DNA of 64,000 bases from assembly GCA_965202875.1 (NCBI GenBank), contig OZ241870.1, positions 4,154,001 to 4,218,000 of the forward strand, written 5' to 3'. Made by a program: the position numbers and the translations under genes. The notes under the pieces were generated by a model. That model saw only the letters and a list, made by a program, of their open reading frames with translations. It ran no database searches and had not been told where the DNA came from. Numbering within the stretch: the stretch's first letter is position 1; the number at the start of each line of letters is the position of its first letter. Shown here piece by piece: positions 53,774 to 62,684 of the stretch. The stretch is from HK1 sp965202875 (GTDB taxonomy: Bacteria; Pseudomonadota; Gammaproteobacteria; HK1).

Positions 53774-55200
53774 CATAGGTTGGTACTTAAGGAAATCACA
53801 AAACCGGCTCCAATCCGAATTGGAGTCGTCCTTTCTTGCGGTCTCGTTTCGGATGGGACCGAGTCGCATTGCTCGCCAGATAATCCACCAAGCCTCGTAA
53901 CACGGGAAGAAAGCCACGTCTCCTTCCACAAGCAAGCGCACGGAACACCTCCCCCAATCCATGACGCGCACACATCGCCACCTTCCGTGTCGAGACCTCG
54001 ACCCCTCGCAATACCTGCGTCATCTGAGCCAAGTAACGCTTCAGAACCGAGGCCGCAATCGCCGTCCATATCAGACCCTCGGCTATCCCCGCTTTGCTCG
54101 TGTCGAACGCATGAAGATTCGCATACGACTTCCACTCCTTGAACAACAGCTCGACCTGCCACCGCAACCGATAGAGCTGCCCCACCTGCTCCGCACTGAA
54201 TCGGCTCCGCGCCAGATTCGTCACCAACAACGTATGACACCCCTCGTCAGGATTCCACCGCGCCAACAGCCTCAACTCCAACTCCTTCTCTCCCTTCCCC
54301 CAAACCACATCGAGGTCGACCGTCTCGCCCTTCGACAGAACCCCCTGCTTCAACAATTGCCCGGACCACTCCCCCAACGCCTCCCCTTCCCAGGTATACG
54401 CACCCTGCACCTTCGGGTTGACCGATGCGCTCGCACGCATCACGAAATACCCACCCGCCCTGTCCACCGCACCCATATACTCCAGGTCAACGTACCCACG
54501 GTCCGCCAACAGCAGGTCATCGCGCAGCGCCTCGGGCGAGGGCAGATGGGGCCGCTCCGGCGCCGTGTCCGCCGTCAGCGTCACCTGCTCCACCGATTCA
54601 TTCAACACACTCATCGTCACGTGCAGCTCCACCGCAGCAGGGTTCTGCTTCTTGAATCGTCCCGGGTAATGCTCACGAAGCGCATCCTTGACCGCGAACG
54701 AACAGCCGTCCTGGATCACAATCCGACCGAACTCACCGAGCGGACCCCGCGCTGTCGGCTGCAGCACGCTCACCACCCATTGCTGAAGGACCACGTCCAA
54801 CACGGCCCGCATGAAGTCCTTGAAGGAACGCTTCGCCAACTGGTTGTGGAACGGCTTGTATGCGACTGTCGTGCCGAACAACGCATTGAATTGCCGTTGA
54901 ATATCGGCCAATGTCTCGACCGTCCCCGTGGCATGGCCTGCCAGCAGGCCCAGGACCAGTCGATATGGAGTAATCAGGCGTTCCCGGTGGCAGAAACCGA
55001 CCCTCCGTCCGAGGTCATTGAGTGCCGTGGGCGACAGCACGCGCTTGATCTGGTGGGCGAATTGAGCAACAGTGCGGCGTCCCATCCGAGTCTTCTCCTG
55101 TCATGTGGGTCCAGCAATTCCATGATCGGAGATTTCGGATGGGACTTCAACGGTTCATAAAATCCCATGAAAATCAATTAGTTATAAGATCCTACCTATG
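53774..55200 (-). mobile_element. IS4-family insertion sequence with 10-bp target duplication
   Basis: The element is 1427 bp long. The ends are CATAGGTTGGTACTTAAGG (left, 53774) and CATAGGTAGGATCTTATAAC (reverse of the right end, 55200), imperfect inverted repeats. ATGTGGCCGT occurs on both sides (53764-53773 and 55201-55210). It encodes one complete transposase. The exact duplication and intact gene point to recent insertion into the lipase gene. Confidence 0.93.
53796..55085 (-). CDS. IS4-family transposase
   Basis: The protein has 429 residues with an RNase H-like core. Asp126 (VIQDGCSFAVKDA), Asp195 (LLLADRGYVDLEYM) and Glu312 form the DDE triad. The IS4 signature Y-(2)-R-(3)-E-(6)-K is exact: Tyr305, Arg308, Glu312, Lys319 in YRLRWQVELLFKEWK. 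A long beta-rich insertion lies between the second Asp and the Glu, as in Tn5/IS4 enzymes. It catalyses cut-and-paste movement. All catalytic residues are intact, so the element is likely still mobile. Confidence 0.93.
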   Translation of the reverse strand: MGRRTVAQFAHQIKRVLSPTALNDLGRRVGFCHRERLITPYRLVLGLLAGHATGTVETLADIQRQFNALFGTTVAYKPFHNQLAKRSFKDFMRAVLDVVLQQWVVSVLQPTARGPLGEFGRIVIQDGCSFAVKDALREHYPGRFKKQNPAAVELHVTMSVLNESVEQVTLTADTAPERPHLPSPEALRDDLLLADRGYVDLEYMGAVDRAGGYFVMRASASVNPKVQGAYTWEGEALGEWSGQLLKQGVLSKGETVDLDVVWGKGEKELELRLLARWNPDEGCHTLLVTNLARSRFSAEQVGQLYRLRWQVELLFKEWKSYANLHAFDTSKAGIAEGLIWTAIAASVLKRYLAQMTQVLRGVEVSTRKVAMCARHGLGEVFRALACGRRRGFLPVLRGLVDYLASNATRSHPKRDRKKGRLQFGLEPVL

Positions 55201-55708
55201 ATGTGGCCGTAAACGGGAAGTCCTCGTGCAGGAGGATCGAGGTCGTCACCGTCGCCATCGCTCCGCCGAGGCTATGTCCGGTAATGAACACCGGTCGCTT
55301 GGGTTCGCCTCGTGCCTTCTGGCGCTCCCTCGCCTCGTCGACGGCTCGGCGCATCTCCTTCCATATATCCTGGGTGGCCTCCCAGAACCCCTCGTGGAAC
55401 GTGCCCTCGTCTTCATGACGGCGCTCGATGTCGATGTTGTCCAGCCAGTCCCGCCATTCGTCGGTCCCACGGTATCCGATGGCCAGGTACTTCTTGTGTT
55501 CGACCACGATGCCCTGGCTGCTCTTGTGATCGAACCCCCTCACTGCTTCGAATCCCTGATCCTCTTCCTGGAGCGCTTCGAGGATGCCTTCGTCGTCCGG
55601 CTCCCCCTTGCCTTTCGTCATGTAGGCGAGTTCCGATATTCGGGCCATCCAGTACGCGTTCCCCTGGCGCAATCCGCCCTCGTACGGCTCTGCTTTCCAA
55701 CGGCGCAT
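55201..55708 (-). pseudogene. class 3 lipase, 5-prime part with nucleophile motif
   Basis: From ATG 55708 it reads RRWKAEPYEGGLRQGNAYWM, LAIGYRGTDEWRDWLDNID and PVFITGHSLGGAMATV, with Ser146 as nucleophile, and is interrupted after HEDFPFTAT. The rejoined gene would have 285 residues without a signal peptide, so the product was cytoplasmic or exported by other means. It lies 101 bases after hipA on the same strand and may have been expressed from the hipA promoter. Confidence 0.9.
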
Positions 55709-55809
55709 CGTTTGTTGCCTCCGTGTCCGGTTCGTCGAGCTTCCTGTGCCATGGGCGCTTCCCCGTGGCGCTGGCTCCCATGACCCTTTTACATCTTTCG
55801 TTGGTTGAT

Positions 55810-57030
55810 TCACAGGCCATGCCGTCCCCCTCCCGGTTCCCTGGCCCATTCGCATGAGGCGTCCAGGCGCGTGCCGATGCCTCCTGCTTCCAGGAGCCCG
55901 AGATCCCAGCCCGAGACCTTCATCTCCTCCATGGCTTCGCGCACCCGTTCTGCGAGCGTGCGCAGCCGCTGCACCGCCTCTCCTGGATGCAGCCCGCATT
56001 TCCGGGCCTCGTCCTCGATCGCCCTCCTGTCGACCTCGCGTACCTGCCATGCGTTGCCGATTCGCATCGCCATGCCGCGCGCGAGCTCGGGATACGCCAG
56101 CGTGCACACGGCGTCGTAGATGGGCGCGAGCCGTGGCGCCTCCCCTCCGGGGTACTGGATGGAGAAGTTCTTTGCGTGCTTGTCCTCGTCGCCTGTCAGC
56201 CAGGCGAACATCACCTGGTCCCACAGGGCCGGCCCTCCGACGCCGCTGCGTTCAAAGCAGTCCTTCAGCGAGGGTCCCCCGTCCTTCTGGTACTTCTCCC
56301 GCGCCCCGAACGCCTGCGCGAAGTCTTCCTGGTGCACCCGCCGGCCGTCGGCGGTGCGATCGAAGCGCTCCACCACCAGTGCCTCGAACCTTCCGAAGCG
56401 CCGCACCTCCGTCCGTGCACACGCAAGCCCCGCGCGGTGCGCGAGCGTCATGCACGCATGCTCGTTCCAAACCACTCCCGGGAAACGCTCCTGCTCCGGC
56501 TTCACGACATGGGTCGACGGGTAGCCCCCGAGGGGCCAGCTCCATCCGTCCGACTCCTTCACCAGGACCAGCTTCGGCTGTGCCCCTGCGAGCGAGAGCG
56601 TGAGCTGTCCGGGGTCCGGCCCCAGCGGATACCGATCCATGCGGCGGATGTACTCTTCGATTTCCTCCATACTCGCCGGCGCCTTCTTCGCTTCCAGCTT
56701 CGATCCGGGGCGGCGTACTTCGACCGCGCCCGCGCACTCCGCACCGATGGCTTGAAGCATCGAGAACGTCGACATCGACGCCGCCCCGGCTTGGCGTGCC
56801 GCTTGCTCGCGTCTCGCGCCCTCGGGCAGCAACGCGTCGAACCACCGCAGGGCCTCACCGTATCGAAACCGGCCGGGTTCCAGCGGCAGCCGCTTCGACA
56901 GCGCCTGCGCATCCGGGCGTGCGAGGTAGGCGTCCGCGTACTGGAAGTCGAGCCGTTGCGGCGTCCTGTGCAGTGTCCCCGCGCGCACCTCGTGCAGCCA
57001 TACCTCCAGATGCTCGTCGACCTGCTCCAT
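55810..57030 (-). CDS. hipA: HipA-family serine/threonine kinase toxin
   Basis: The protein has 406 residues from ATG 57030 (GAGGAAG upstream; the frame open to 57228 begins in repeat R2). It has the HipA N-terminal subdomain (to about 100), P-loop-like LSLAGAQPKLVL (145-156), Lys in THVVKPE, catalytic loop GDEDKHAKNFSI (280-291) and metal-binding Asp306 in APIYDAVCTL. Such kinases phosphorylate translation factors (for example GltX) and induce dormancy. No HipB gene of the usual size is visible upstream; the space holds repeat R2 and a remnant frame. Unprotected toxin, antitoxin elsewhere, or a self-limiting variant are the options. Confidence 0.88.
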   Translation of the reverse strand: MEQVDEHLEVWLHEVRAGTLHRTPQRLDFQYADAYLARPDAQALSKRLPLEPGRFRYGEALRWFDALLPEGARREQAARQAGAASMSTFSMLQAIGAECAGAVEVRRPGSKLEAKKAPASMEEIEEYIRRMDRYPLGPDPGQLTLSLAGAQPKLVLVKESDGWSWPLGGYPSTHVVKPEQERFPGVVWNEHACMTLAHRAGLACARTEVRRFGRFEALVVERFDRTADGRRVHQEDFAQAFGAREKYQKDGGPSLKDCFERSGVGGPALWDQVMFAWLTGDEDKHAKNFSIQYPGGEAPRLAPIYDAVCTLAYPELARGMAMRIGNAWQVREVDRRAIEDEARKCGLHPGEAVQRLRTLAERVREAMEEMKVSGWDLGLLEAGGIGTRLDASCEWAREPGGGRHGL

Positions 57031-57445
57031 CTCCTCTTCCTCTCCAGCGTCGGCTCGCTGCCGCCGTCCTGCCCGTCGTGCTCCGGCACCCCTCGTTCGT
57101 GCGGGATCCACTCGTAGATCGTGCCATCCCCATGACCCCAACCCGGCATAGCCGGAACCAGATGCCGGTTGGCGGAAAAATCTTCGTCGTCTTGTCGAAG
57201 ACTTCACGGGTAAGGGTCTATAGTCCACGCTCCTCCCTGCGCTCTGAACAGTCCATCAGCCGGCGCGGCCCGCCAATCCTGTGCTCCAAGGTTCCAAGGA
57301 GGTCGTAGAACCGCTTCAGACGAGCGGTGCGCTGGACCGTATCGCGTGACATGATGCGGTTCATCCCCGATGGTGACGTCTTGCCAGACCACGCGCAGGC
57401 CGCAGCCGGACGACAGCCTTCGGCGTGGCCGCCGTTCCACACTGG
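57031..57445. other. gap with repeat R2 and a small gene remnant
   Basis: R2 copy c occupies about 57140-57221. Next, minus-strand codons at about 57225-57350 read RDTVQRTARLKRFYDLLGTL and EHRIGGPRRLMDCSERREE. I believe this is the N-terminus of a family of small proteins (RFYxLLxxLExRxGGxRxL), here broken off. No HipB-like DNA-binding gene was found. Confidence 0.45.
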
Positions 57446-57868
57446 TCACAGCATCACCTTCTCGAGCGACTGGATGAAGTGGATCCCCTGGATGTTCTTC
57501 CGGCTCAGCCGTTCGTCGTTGGTGATGAACAGGTCCGTGCCGGCTGCCGATGCACAGGCAAGCTGGATGGCGTCCGGCGCCCGAATCGACCGGTCCCGGC
57601 GGACTTCCGCGAATCTCGGAGCGGCGCGCAAGTCGAAAGGCAGCACCGTTGCGCCCGCCCCGATCGCCTGCTCGTAGCGGCGCATCAGGTCCTCGTCTCC
57701 GGCTTCCATCGGCTTGACGAGCACCTCGCCGAGGGTGAGCGCGGAGGTGAGCAACTCGTCGTCTCGTTCGATCATGCGGCGGCGCAACGTCGAGACCCGC
57801 TCCGCGCGCTCGCCCCGGTCCTCGACGAGGTACACGAAGAGGTTCGTATCCCAGAAGACCCGGCTCAT
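57446..57868 (-). CDS. vapC: VapC-family PIN-domain toxin, intact
   Basis: The protein has 140 residues from ATG 57868, overlapping the upstream stop as ATGA. The catalytic acidic residues are present: Asp7 (FWDTNLFVYLVED), Glu48 (LTLGEVLVKP), Asp99 (RAPDAIQLACA) and Asp118 (FITNDERLS). It is an RNase toxin of the VapC type. Unlike the copy at 21830 it has no lesions. Its partner upstream is not a typical small VapB. Confidence 0.88.
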   Translation of the reverse strand: MSRVFWDTNLFVYLVEDRGERAERVSTLRRRMIERDDELLTSALTLGEVLVKPMEAGDEDLMRRYEQAIGAGATVLPFDLRAAPRFAEVRRDRSIRAPDAIQLACASAAGTDLFITNDERLSRKNIQGIHFIQSLEKVML

Positions 57869-58347
57869 CCCCACCCCTCCCGAAGCCGCTCCACGTAGTC
57901 GTCCGCATCCTCATCCGCCCAGAGCGCCTTGCCGAGGCCGCGCAGGGAGAGGATGGGGTCGGCCTCACGACCCCCTCCGCCGCCCCCGGCGTACTCGTTG
58001 CGGTACCACTCGATCAGCCCCCGGTAGGCCGGGGGGATCTCGTCATCGCGCGGGAGATCCTTCCCCGAGCTGCGGCGGGGATGGCAGGGGTCTCCGGGCC
58101 GGAACAGGCGGCGGCGCCCCTTCGAGGTCTCGAAGAGCATCCGGTAGCGTCCGGGATTGGGCGCCTTGTTGGCGACGCAGTGCAGGTAGGCGTGGACCTG
58201 GACCCCGGGGCGCAAGGGGCCATCGGCGATTTTCTCGGTCTCGGCCTGCCGGACGATCTCCCGGACCGCGAAGTCGTCCCGGTCCGGGTGCCGGCGGTGG
58301 AGGAGCGCGGTCGCGATCCACACTTCATCGGCCACCCTGATGTTCAT
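57865..58347 (-). CDS. putative antitoxin partner of VapC
   Basis: The protein has 160 residues. It starts MNIRVADEVWIATALLHRRH, then DDFAVREIVRQAETEKIADG and VQVHAYLHCVANKAPNPGRY, a winged-helix-like pattern. The last 30 residues (DPILSLRGLGKALWADEDAD, then DYVERLREGW) are a motif I recognise as the toxin-binding tail of many VapB-like antitoxins. The ATGA overlap with vapC supports a toxin-antitoxin pair. It is about twice the length of classical VapB. A TTTACCTGATTTACCTACCA stretch lies just upstream of the start. Confidence 0.7.
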   Translation of the reverse strand: MNIRVADEVWIATALLHRRHPDRDDFAVREIVRQAETEKIADGPLRPGVQVHAYLHCVANKAPNPGRYRMLFETSKGRRRLFRPGDPCHPRRSSGKDLPRDDEIPPAYRGLIEWYRNEYAGGGGGGREADPILSLRGLGKALWADEDADDYVERLREGWG

Positions 58348-58880
58348 GGTTTACCTGATTTACCTACCATGGAGAGGATATGCTAGAGGCGAGCGCGGCC
58401 AGCCGTCAAATCCGAGTCCGACTTCCTTCGGCGGACGGCGACCCGCCGGTATCCTCCGAGAACGCGCGATCGAGATTGCCGGAACAGGCGGCGCCGAGGG
58501 CGTATCATCGTCGTCCGCTTGCCCGGTCGTCCGATGGGCCAAGCCCGATGGGCCAAGCGTTGCATGCGCCGGGTTTGCCGCGCCGGCAGCCACAGCCCAC
58601 CGCAGGCATCCACATCGGGAGGAAATGCCGTCATGAAACCCGGAAAACCCGGAAGTCCCACCCACCGCATCGCCACAACGCCGCCCGATGGCTGAAACCG
58701 CGCTCGCAGCCCCCGCCCCGGCTGTCAAGCCGAGGGCCGCCGCGACGGTCGGGCGATGCGCCTCCACGCCGGAACGCCGCCCGGTGGCTGAAGCCGCGCT
58801 CCCAGCCCCCGCCCCGACCGTCAAGTCGAAGGTCGGCCGCAACGGTCGGACGGCGCCCATCCACGCCGAAGCGCCGCCCG
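58348..58880. other. duplicated transporter leader and triplicated gene start
   Basis: About 58485-58655 repeats the leader of the binding-protein gene (31205-31400), down to its ribosome site and ATG (58633). It now heads a 20-codon frame (MKPGKPGSPTHRIATTPPDG) whose TGA overlaps the next unit. Then ATGGCTGAAACCGCG at 58688, GTGGCTGAAGCCGCG at 58782 and the true start ATGGCTGAAGCCGTC at 58881 begin three 94-99 bp units, each reading as the N-terminus of the permease before going out of frame. Confidence 0.75.
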
Positions 58881-60590
58881 ATGGCTGAAGCCGTCCTCAC
58901 CGCCTCCGCCCCCGCCCCGGCCGTCAGGCCGAAGGTCGGCCGCGACGACCGGGTGATGCGCGCCTTCATCGGCGTCATCGGCCTCTACCTCGCGGTCACC
59001 CTCGCCCTCCCGCTCTACACCATGATGTCGAAGAGCGTCCGCGACCACGACGGCGCGTTCACCGGACTGGCCAACTACGTCGCGTACTTCTCCACCCCCG
59101 CCCTCACCCACTCCATCTGGAACAGCCTCCAGATCGCCACCATCACCACCCTCATCACCGTCACCGTCGGGTTCACCTTCGCCTACGCGCTCACCCGGAG
59201 CTGCATCCCGCTCAAGGGGCTGTTCCAGTCCATCACCATGATCCCCATCCTGGTGCCCTCCCTGCTGCCCGGCATCGCGCTGGTCTACCTCTTCGGCAAC
59301 CAGGGGATGATCAAGGAGGTGCTGTTCGGGCACTCCATCTACGGCCCGATCGGCATCGTCATCGCGGAGGTGTTCTTCACCCTGCCGCACGCGATCATCA
59401 TCCTCATCGCCTCGCTGTCCATCGCCGACGCCCGCCTGTACGAGGCGGCGGTGGCGCTGCGCGCGAGCCGGCCCCGGATCTTCTTCACCGTCACCCTGCC
59501 CGGCTGCCGCTACGGCCTCATCAGCGCCGCGTTCGTGGTGTTCACCCTCGCGATCACCGACTTCGGGGCGCCCAAGGTCATCGGCGGGGACTTCAACGTC
59601 CTCGCCACCGACGTCTACAAGCAGGTGATCGGGCAGCAGAACTTCGAGATGGGGGCGGTGGTGAGCGTGGTGCTCCTGGTCCCGGCGGCGCTCGCGTTCG
59701 CCGTGGACCGCGTCGTGCAGCGCCGCCAGGTGGCCCTGCTCTCCGCGAGCGCGGTCGCGCTGGAGCCCAAGCCGCAGCGCACGTTCGACGCCGCGATGCT
59801 CGGCTTCTGCATCCTACTGAGCGTGTTCCTCATCGGGATGCTCGGGGTATGCCAGTACGCCGCGCTGGTCAAGTTCTACCCCTACGACCTGAGCTGGGGA
59901 CTCTGGAACTACGACTTCGACGTGATGGACGGCGGCGGCTGGGAGTCGTACTGGAACTCGATCCGCATGGCGGGCTGGACCGCCGCCGTCGGCACCGCGG
60001 TCATCTTCGCCGGCGCCTTCCTCGTCGAGAAGGGCCGCGGCTTCCGCACCGGCCGGACCCTGTTCCAGCTCCTGGCGATGATGCCGATGGCGGTCCCCGG
60101 GCTGGTGCTGGGGCTCGCCTACATCTTCTTCTTCAACCACCCGGACAACCCGCTGGGCTTCCTCTACCACACGATGGCGATCCTGGTGATCAGCACCATC
60201 GTCCACTTCTACACCGTCGCCCACCTCACCGCGGTGACCGCGCTCAAGCAGATGGACCCGGAGTTCGAGTCGGTCGGGGCGTCGCTCAAGGCGCCGTTCT
60301 ACAAGACCTTCTGGCGGGTGACGGTGCCGGTATGCCTGCCCGCGATCCTCGACATCGTGATCTACCTGTTCGTGAACGCGATGACCACGGTGTCCGCGGT
60401 GGTGTTCCTCTACGGCCCGGACACGACGCTGGCCTCGGTGGCGGTGCTGAACATGGACGACGCGGGCGACATCGCCCCGGCCGCGGCCATGGGCATGATG
60501 ATCTTCTACACCGCGGCCTCGGTGCGGCTCGTGCACTTCTTCGTGGCGAAGTTCCTCCAGCGGCGTACCCAGGCGTGGCGGACGCGCTGA
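58881..60590 (+). CDS. two-domain ABC transporter permease, putative 2-aminoethylphosphonate type
   Basis: The protein has 569 residues and about 12 membrane helices in two homologous halves, as in iron/thiamine/phosphonate-type fused permeases. EAA loops: YEAAVALRASRPRIFFTVTL in the first half and FESVGASLKAPFYKTFWRVT in the second. It fits the putative 2-aminoethylphosphonate permease family and is the missing subunit for the binding protein and ATPase at 31379-34173. The start ATG 58881 is the third of three repeated starts; the frame is open further upstream but only through the repeats. Confidence 0.82.
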   Translation: MAEAVLTASAPAPAVRPKVGRDDRVMRAFIGVIGLYLAVTLALPLYTMMSKSVRDHDGAFTGLANYVAYFSTPALTHSIWNSLQIATITTLITVTVGFTFAYALTRSCIPLKGLFQSITMIPILVPSLLPGIALVYLFGNQGMIKEVLFGHSIYGPIGIVIAEVFFTLPHAIIILIASLSIADARLYEAAVALRASRPRIFFTVTLPGCRYGLISAAFVVFTLAITDFGAPKVIGGDFNVLATDVYKQVIGQQNFEMGAVVSVVLLVPAALAFAVDRVVQRRQVALLSASAVALEPKPQRTFDAAMLGFCILLSVFLIGMLGVCQYAALVKFYPYDLSWGLWNYDFDVMDGGGWESYWNSIRMAGWTAAVGTAVIFAGAFLVEKGRGFRTGRTLFQLLAMMPMAVPGLVLGLAYIFFFNHPDNPLGFLYHTMAILVISTIVHFYTVAHLTAVTALKQMDPEFESVGASLKAPFYKTFWRVTVPVCLPAILDIVIYLFVNAMTTVSAVVFLYGPDTTLASVAVLNMDDAGDIAPAAAMGMMIFYTAASVRLVHFFVAKFLQRRTQAWRTR

Positions 60591-60782
60591 CGGGGCGGGC
60601 AGGAACAGGATGACGACGGCGACCGGGAGAATGTTGAACTGCACCGGGGCGGAGGCGCACCGGAACCCGAGGTCCGTTCTGGACACCGTCATCGAAAGAA
60701 TGATGCGGGCGAGCCGGACGTGGCCCGCCTCCGCGGCCAGGCGCAGCAGCCAGCCGCACTCGCTGCGCCCGCCGCCGGGCCC

Positions 60783-61427
60783 TCACAGCCGGCTCTGCGG
60801 TCGGGCCGCGCCGACCGGCAAGTCCGCGAGCCGGGAAAACTCGCCGTCCGGTAGCACTTCGGGGTCGGCAAGATAGTCGATCAGCATCCCGGTCGCGTCG
60901 TCGCCCCAGAACACTTCGCCGTCCACGACGAAACTCGGTACGCCGAATACGCCCTGCGCGACGGCCCGATTGGTGTTCTCGCGCAATCGCTGCTTGACCC
61001 CCGGATCGGCGATGCGCGCGTCCGGATCGTGAACGTCCAAGGTCGCCGCCAGCGCGCGCAGCCCGTCCATGTCCTGTGCGTCGCGCCCTTCGCCCCAGAC
61101 ATAGGTGTAGATCGCCCGGATCGCGTCGAGGTCCCCGTCGAGCGCGACCGCCAGCCGCAACAGCGGCAAGGGCTGGAAGGGGTGGGACGGGGGTGTCCTG
61201 AACGGAATCCCGCGCCGCGCGGCCAGCCAGTGGCAGTAGCGGTAGGTCTGGCGTCGTTTCGCGGGGATCTCGGCCGGTCCCAGACTGCCCCAGTGGCCGA
61301 GCAGGCCGGCGAAGAGCACCGGCATCGGCCGCACCTGCACATCCGCCGGCAACTCTTCGAACCGGGCAAGCTGCAAGTAGGGATAGGGTGAGATGAAGTC
61401 GAAGTACCAGTCGGCTTGGCGTGCCAT
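60783..61427 (-). CDS. 2-hydroxychromene-2-carboxylate isomerase-like DsbA-fold protein
   Basis: The protein has 214 residues from ATG 61427 (GGAGGG site). The N-terminus ADWYFDFISPYPYLQLARFE has the FDFxSPY..L motif of HCCA isomerases/kappa-class GSTs, with Ser for the redox Cys of DsbA. It continues RRGIPFRTPPSHPFQPLPLL and GVFGVPSFVVDGEVFWGDD (cis-Pro loop and final strand). These glutathione-dependent enzymes act in aromatic degradation, which fits the LigJ/LigK genes loosely, but they are far apart. Confidence 0.88.
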   Translation of the reverse strand: MARQADWYFDFISPYPYLQLARFEELPADVQVRPMPVLFAGLLGHWGSLGPAEIPAKRRQTYRYCHWLAARRGIPFRTPPSHPFQPLPLLRLAVALDGDLDAIRAIYTYVWGEGRDAQDMDGLRALAATLDVHDPDARIADPGVKQRLRENTNRAVAQGVFGVPSFVVDGEVFWGDDATGMLIDYLADPEVLPDGEFSRLADLPVGAARPQSRL

Positions 61428-62419
61428 CGTCCCTCCTCGAGTCTGCCGGCCTGGAAACGCCCGGCCCCACCGTGGGGTGGGCGTCCGGACCGGCATCCGA
61501 AAATGCTGCAGACCTCCCGGCCCGAGCTCCATATCGCCGCCGTCGGGGCCGGCATCCGAACAGTTGGTCCCCTTCCGGCTCCGGCCTCCGTGCCACAGCC
61601 TCCGAGGTCCGTGAGCAAGGGACCGGAGTCTATCCCACCGTCCATCCGGGTGCGGAAGGAGCGATGCGCCGCCCGCAGCCCTTCTCCGCCAAAACTCCGC
61701 CGAAATCCGTCCTTCTCACGCTTTGCGCGTACGCGAAGGCGCCGTTCTTCGGCGAGGGGACGCGCCCACCCCCGGTCCGAATTTCGGGGTGTTCGAAGGC
61801 GGGGTCGGCCGGGCCGCAGCTATTCCGTACGCTGGTGGAGGCCCGGGGCATCCGTACGCTGGTGGAGGCCCGAGGCAGGCGGAGATCACCCGCCATCGAG
61901 AGCCACGACCCCTCGAAGCCCGACCTTGAGCTCCTCGAACGCCGTTTCCCGCAGTACGGGGACCATTCCGATGCTCGCCCGGGTCGAGAGCGCTCCGAAA
62001 GAGTGGCGGCTTGCCGGCCGCCGTCCTCGCGAACGACGCCGGGGACGGCGTTCCGACGGCCGTCGGCCTTGCGGCCGGGTCGCGGAGAGACAAGAGCAAC
62101 GCCGCCTGGCGGGCCCCGGCGGACAGTGTGTGTCCCGAATGCCCGGAGTGCCGGAAAAGCCGTGCTGGCGAGCCGGGATGCCGATGATAGAATTGTGCCC
62201 CGGGATGCGGGAGAGACAGAGGACGGACGGCTCCCGGGCCCGGGGACCGTCACGGCACCATGGTCCGGGTCCGGCTGCTCCCGGCCCGATTCGTAGCGGG
62301 GCGCTGATGCCAACGCACGACGCACCCGCGCCAGGCACCGTGGATCGTCATGTTCCGCCGGTGGCGGACGGCTTGGTCGCACGGGTCGTGCCTGGACACC
62401 CTCGAAGGCCACTGAGCGC
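61428..62419. other. about 1 kb without a recognised gene
   Basis: Contains a 22-base direct repeat (CCGTACGCTGGTGGAGGCCC twice, near 61828 and 61855). A minus-strand 3-prime fragment at 61913-62000 (SFGALSTRASIGMVPVLRET, then AFEELKVGLRGVVA) looks like the end of a lost gene of unknown family. TGATAGAAT at 62184-62192 could be an extended -10. Confidence 0.4.
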
Positions 62420-62680
62420 ATGAGGCGGCAAATCACCCATGTCGCCGGGGCGGCGCTGAAGGCCCGGGCGCGAAGTGTGGCCGATGCAGTGCGGCGTCGG
62501 CGCGATCGCCGGGAACGGATGGCGCGATGGGCCGCCCGGATCGCCGAACAGGCCGAGCGCCTGCCCGTGCCGGTGGCGCTGCCCATGCTTCCGTTCGTGG
62601 TGTCGGGGATCGTCGCGCCGGTCGCGGTCCCGGCGTTCCCGTCGGTGCTGAAGGCCCCGGGAAGCCTGGGCGGCTTCTGA
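62420..62680 (+). CDS. possible small protein, unknown
   Basis: The frame has 86 codons. The first half is very Arg-rich (RRRRDRRERMARWAAR); the second is hydrophobic (LPVPVALPMLPFVVSGIVAP). The stop lies five bases before the mazG start, which hints at a shared transcript. There is no clear ribosome site, and composition alone could explain the frame. Confidence 0.35.
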   Translation: MRRQITHVAGAALKARARSVADAVRRRRDRRERMARWAARIAEQAERLPVPVALPMLPFVVSGIVAPVAVPAFPSVLKAPGSLGGF

Positions 62681-62684
62681 AAAG

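Noticed and set aside
53961..55160. 399-codon plus-strand frame inside the IS4-type element
   Set aside because: Shadow of the transposase, rich in Arg, Pro, Gln and His.
58380..58880. 167-codon N-terminal extension of the permease
   Set aside because: It runs through repeated leader and start units; the homologous permease begins at 58881.
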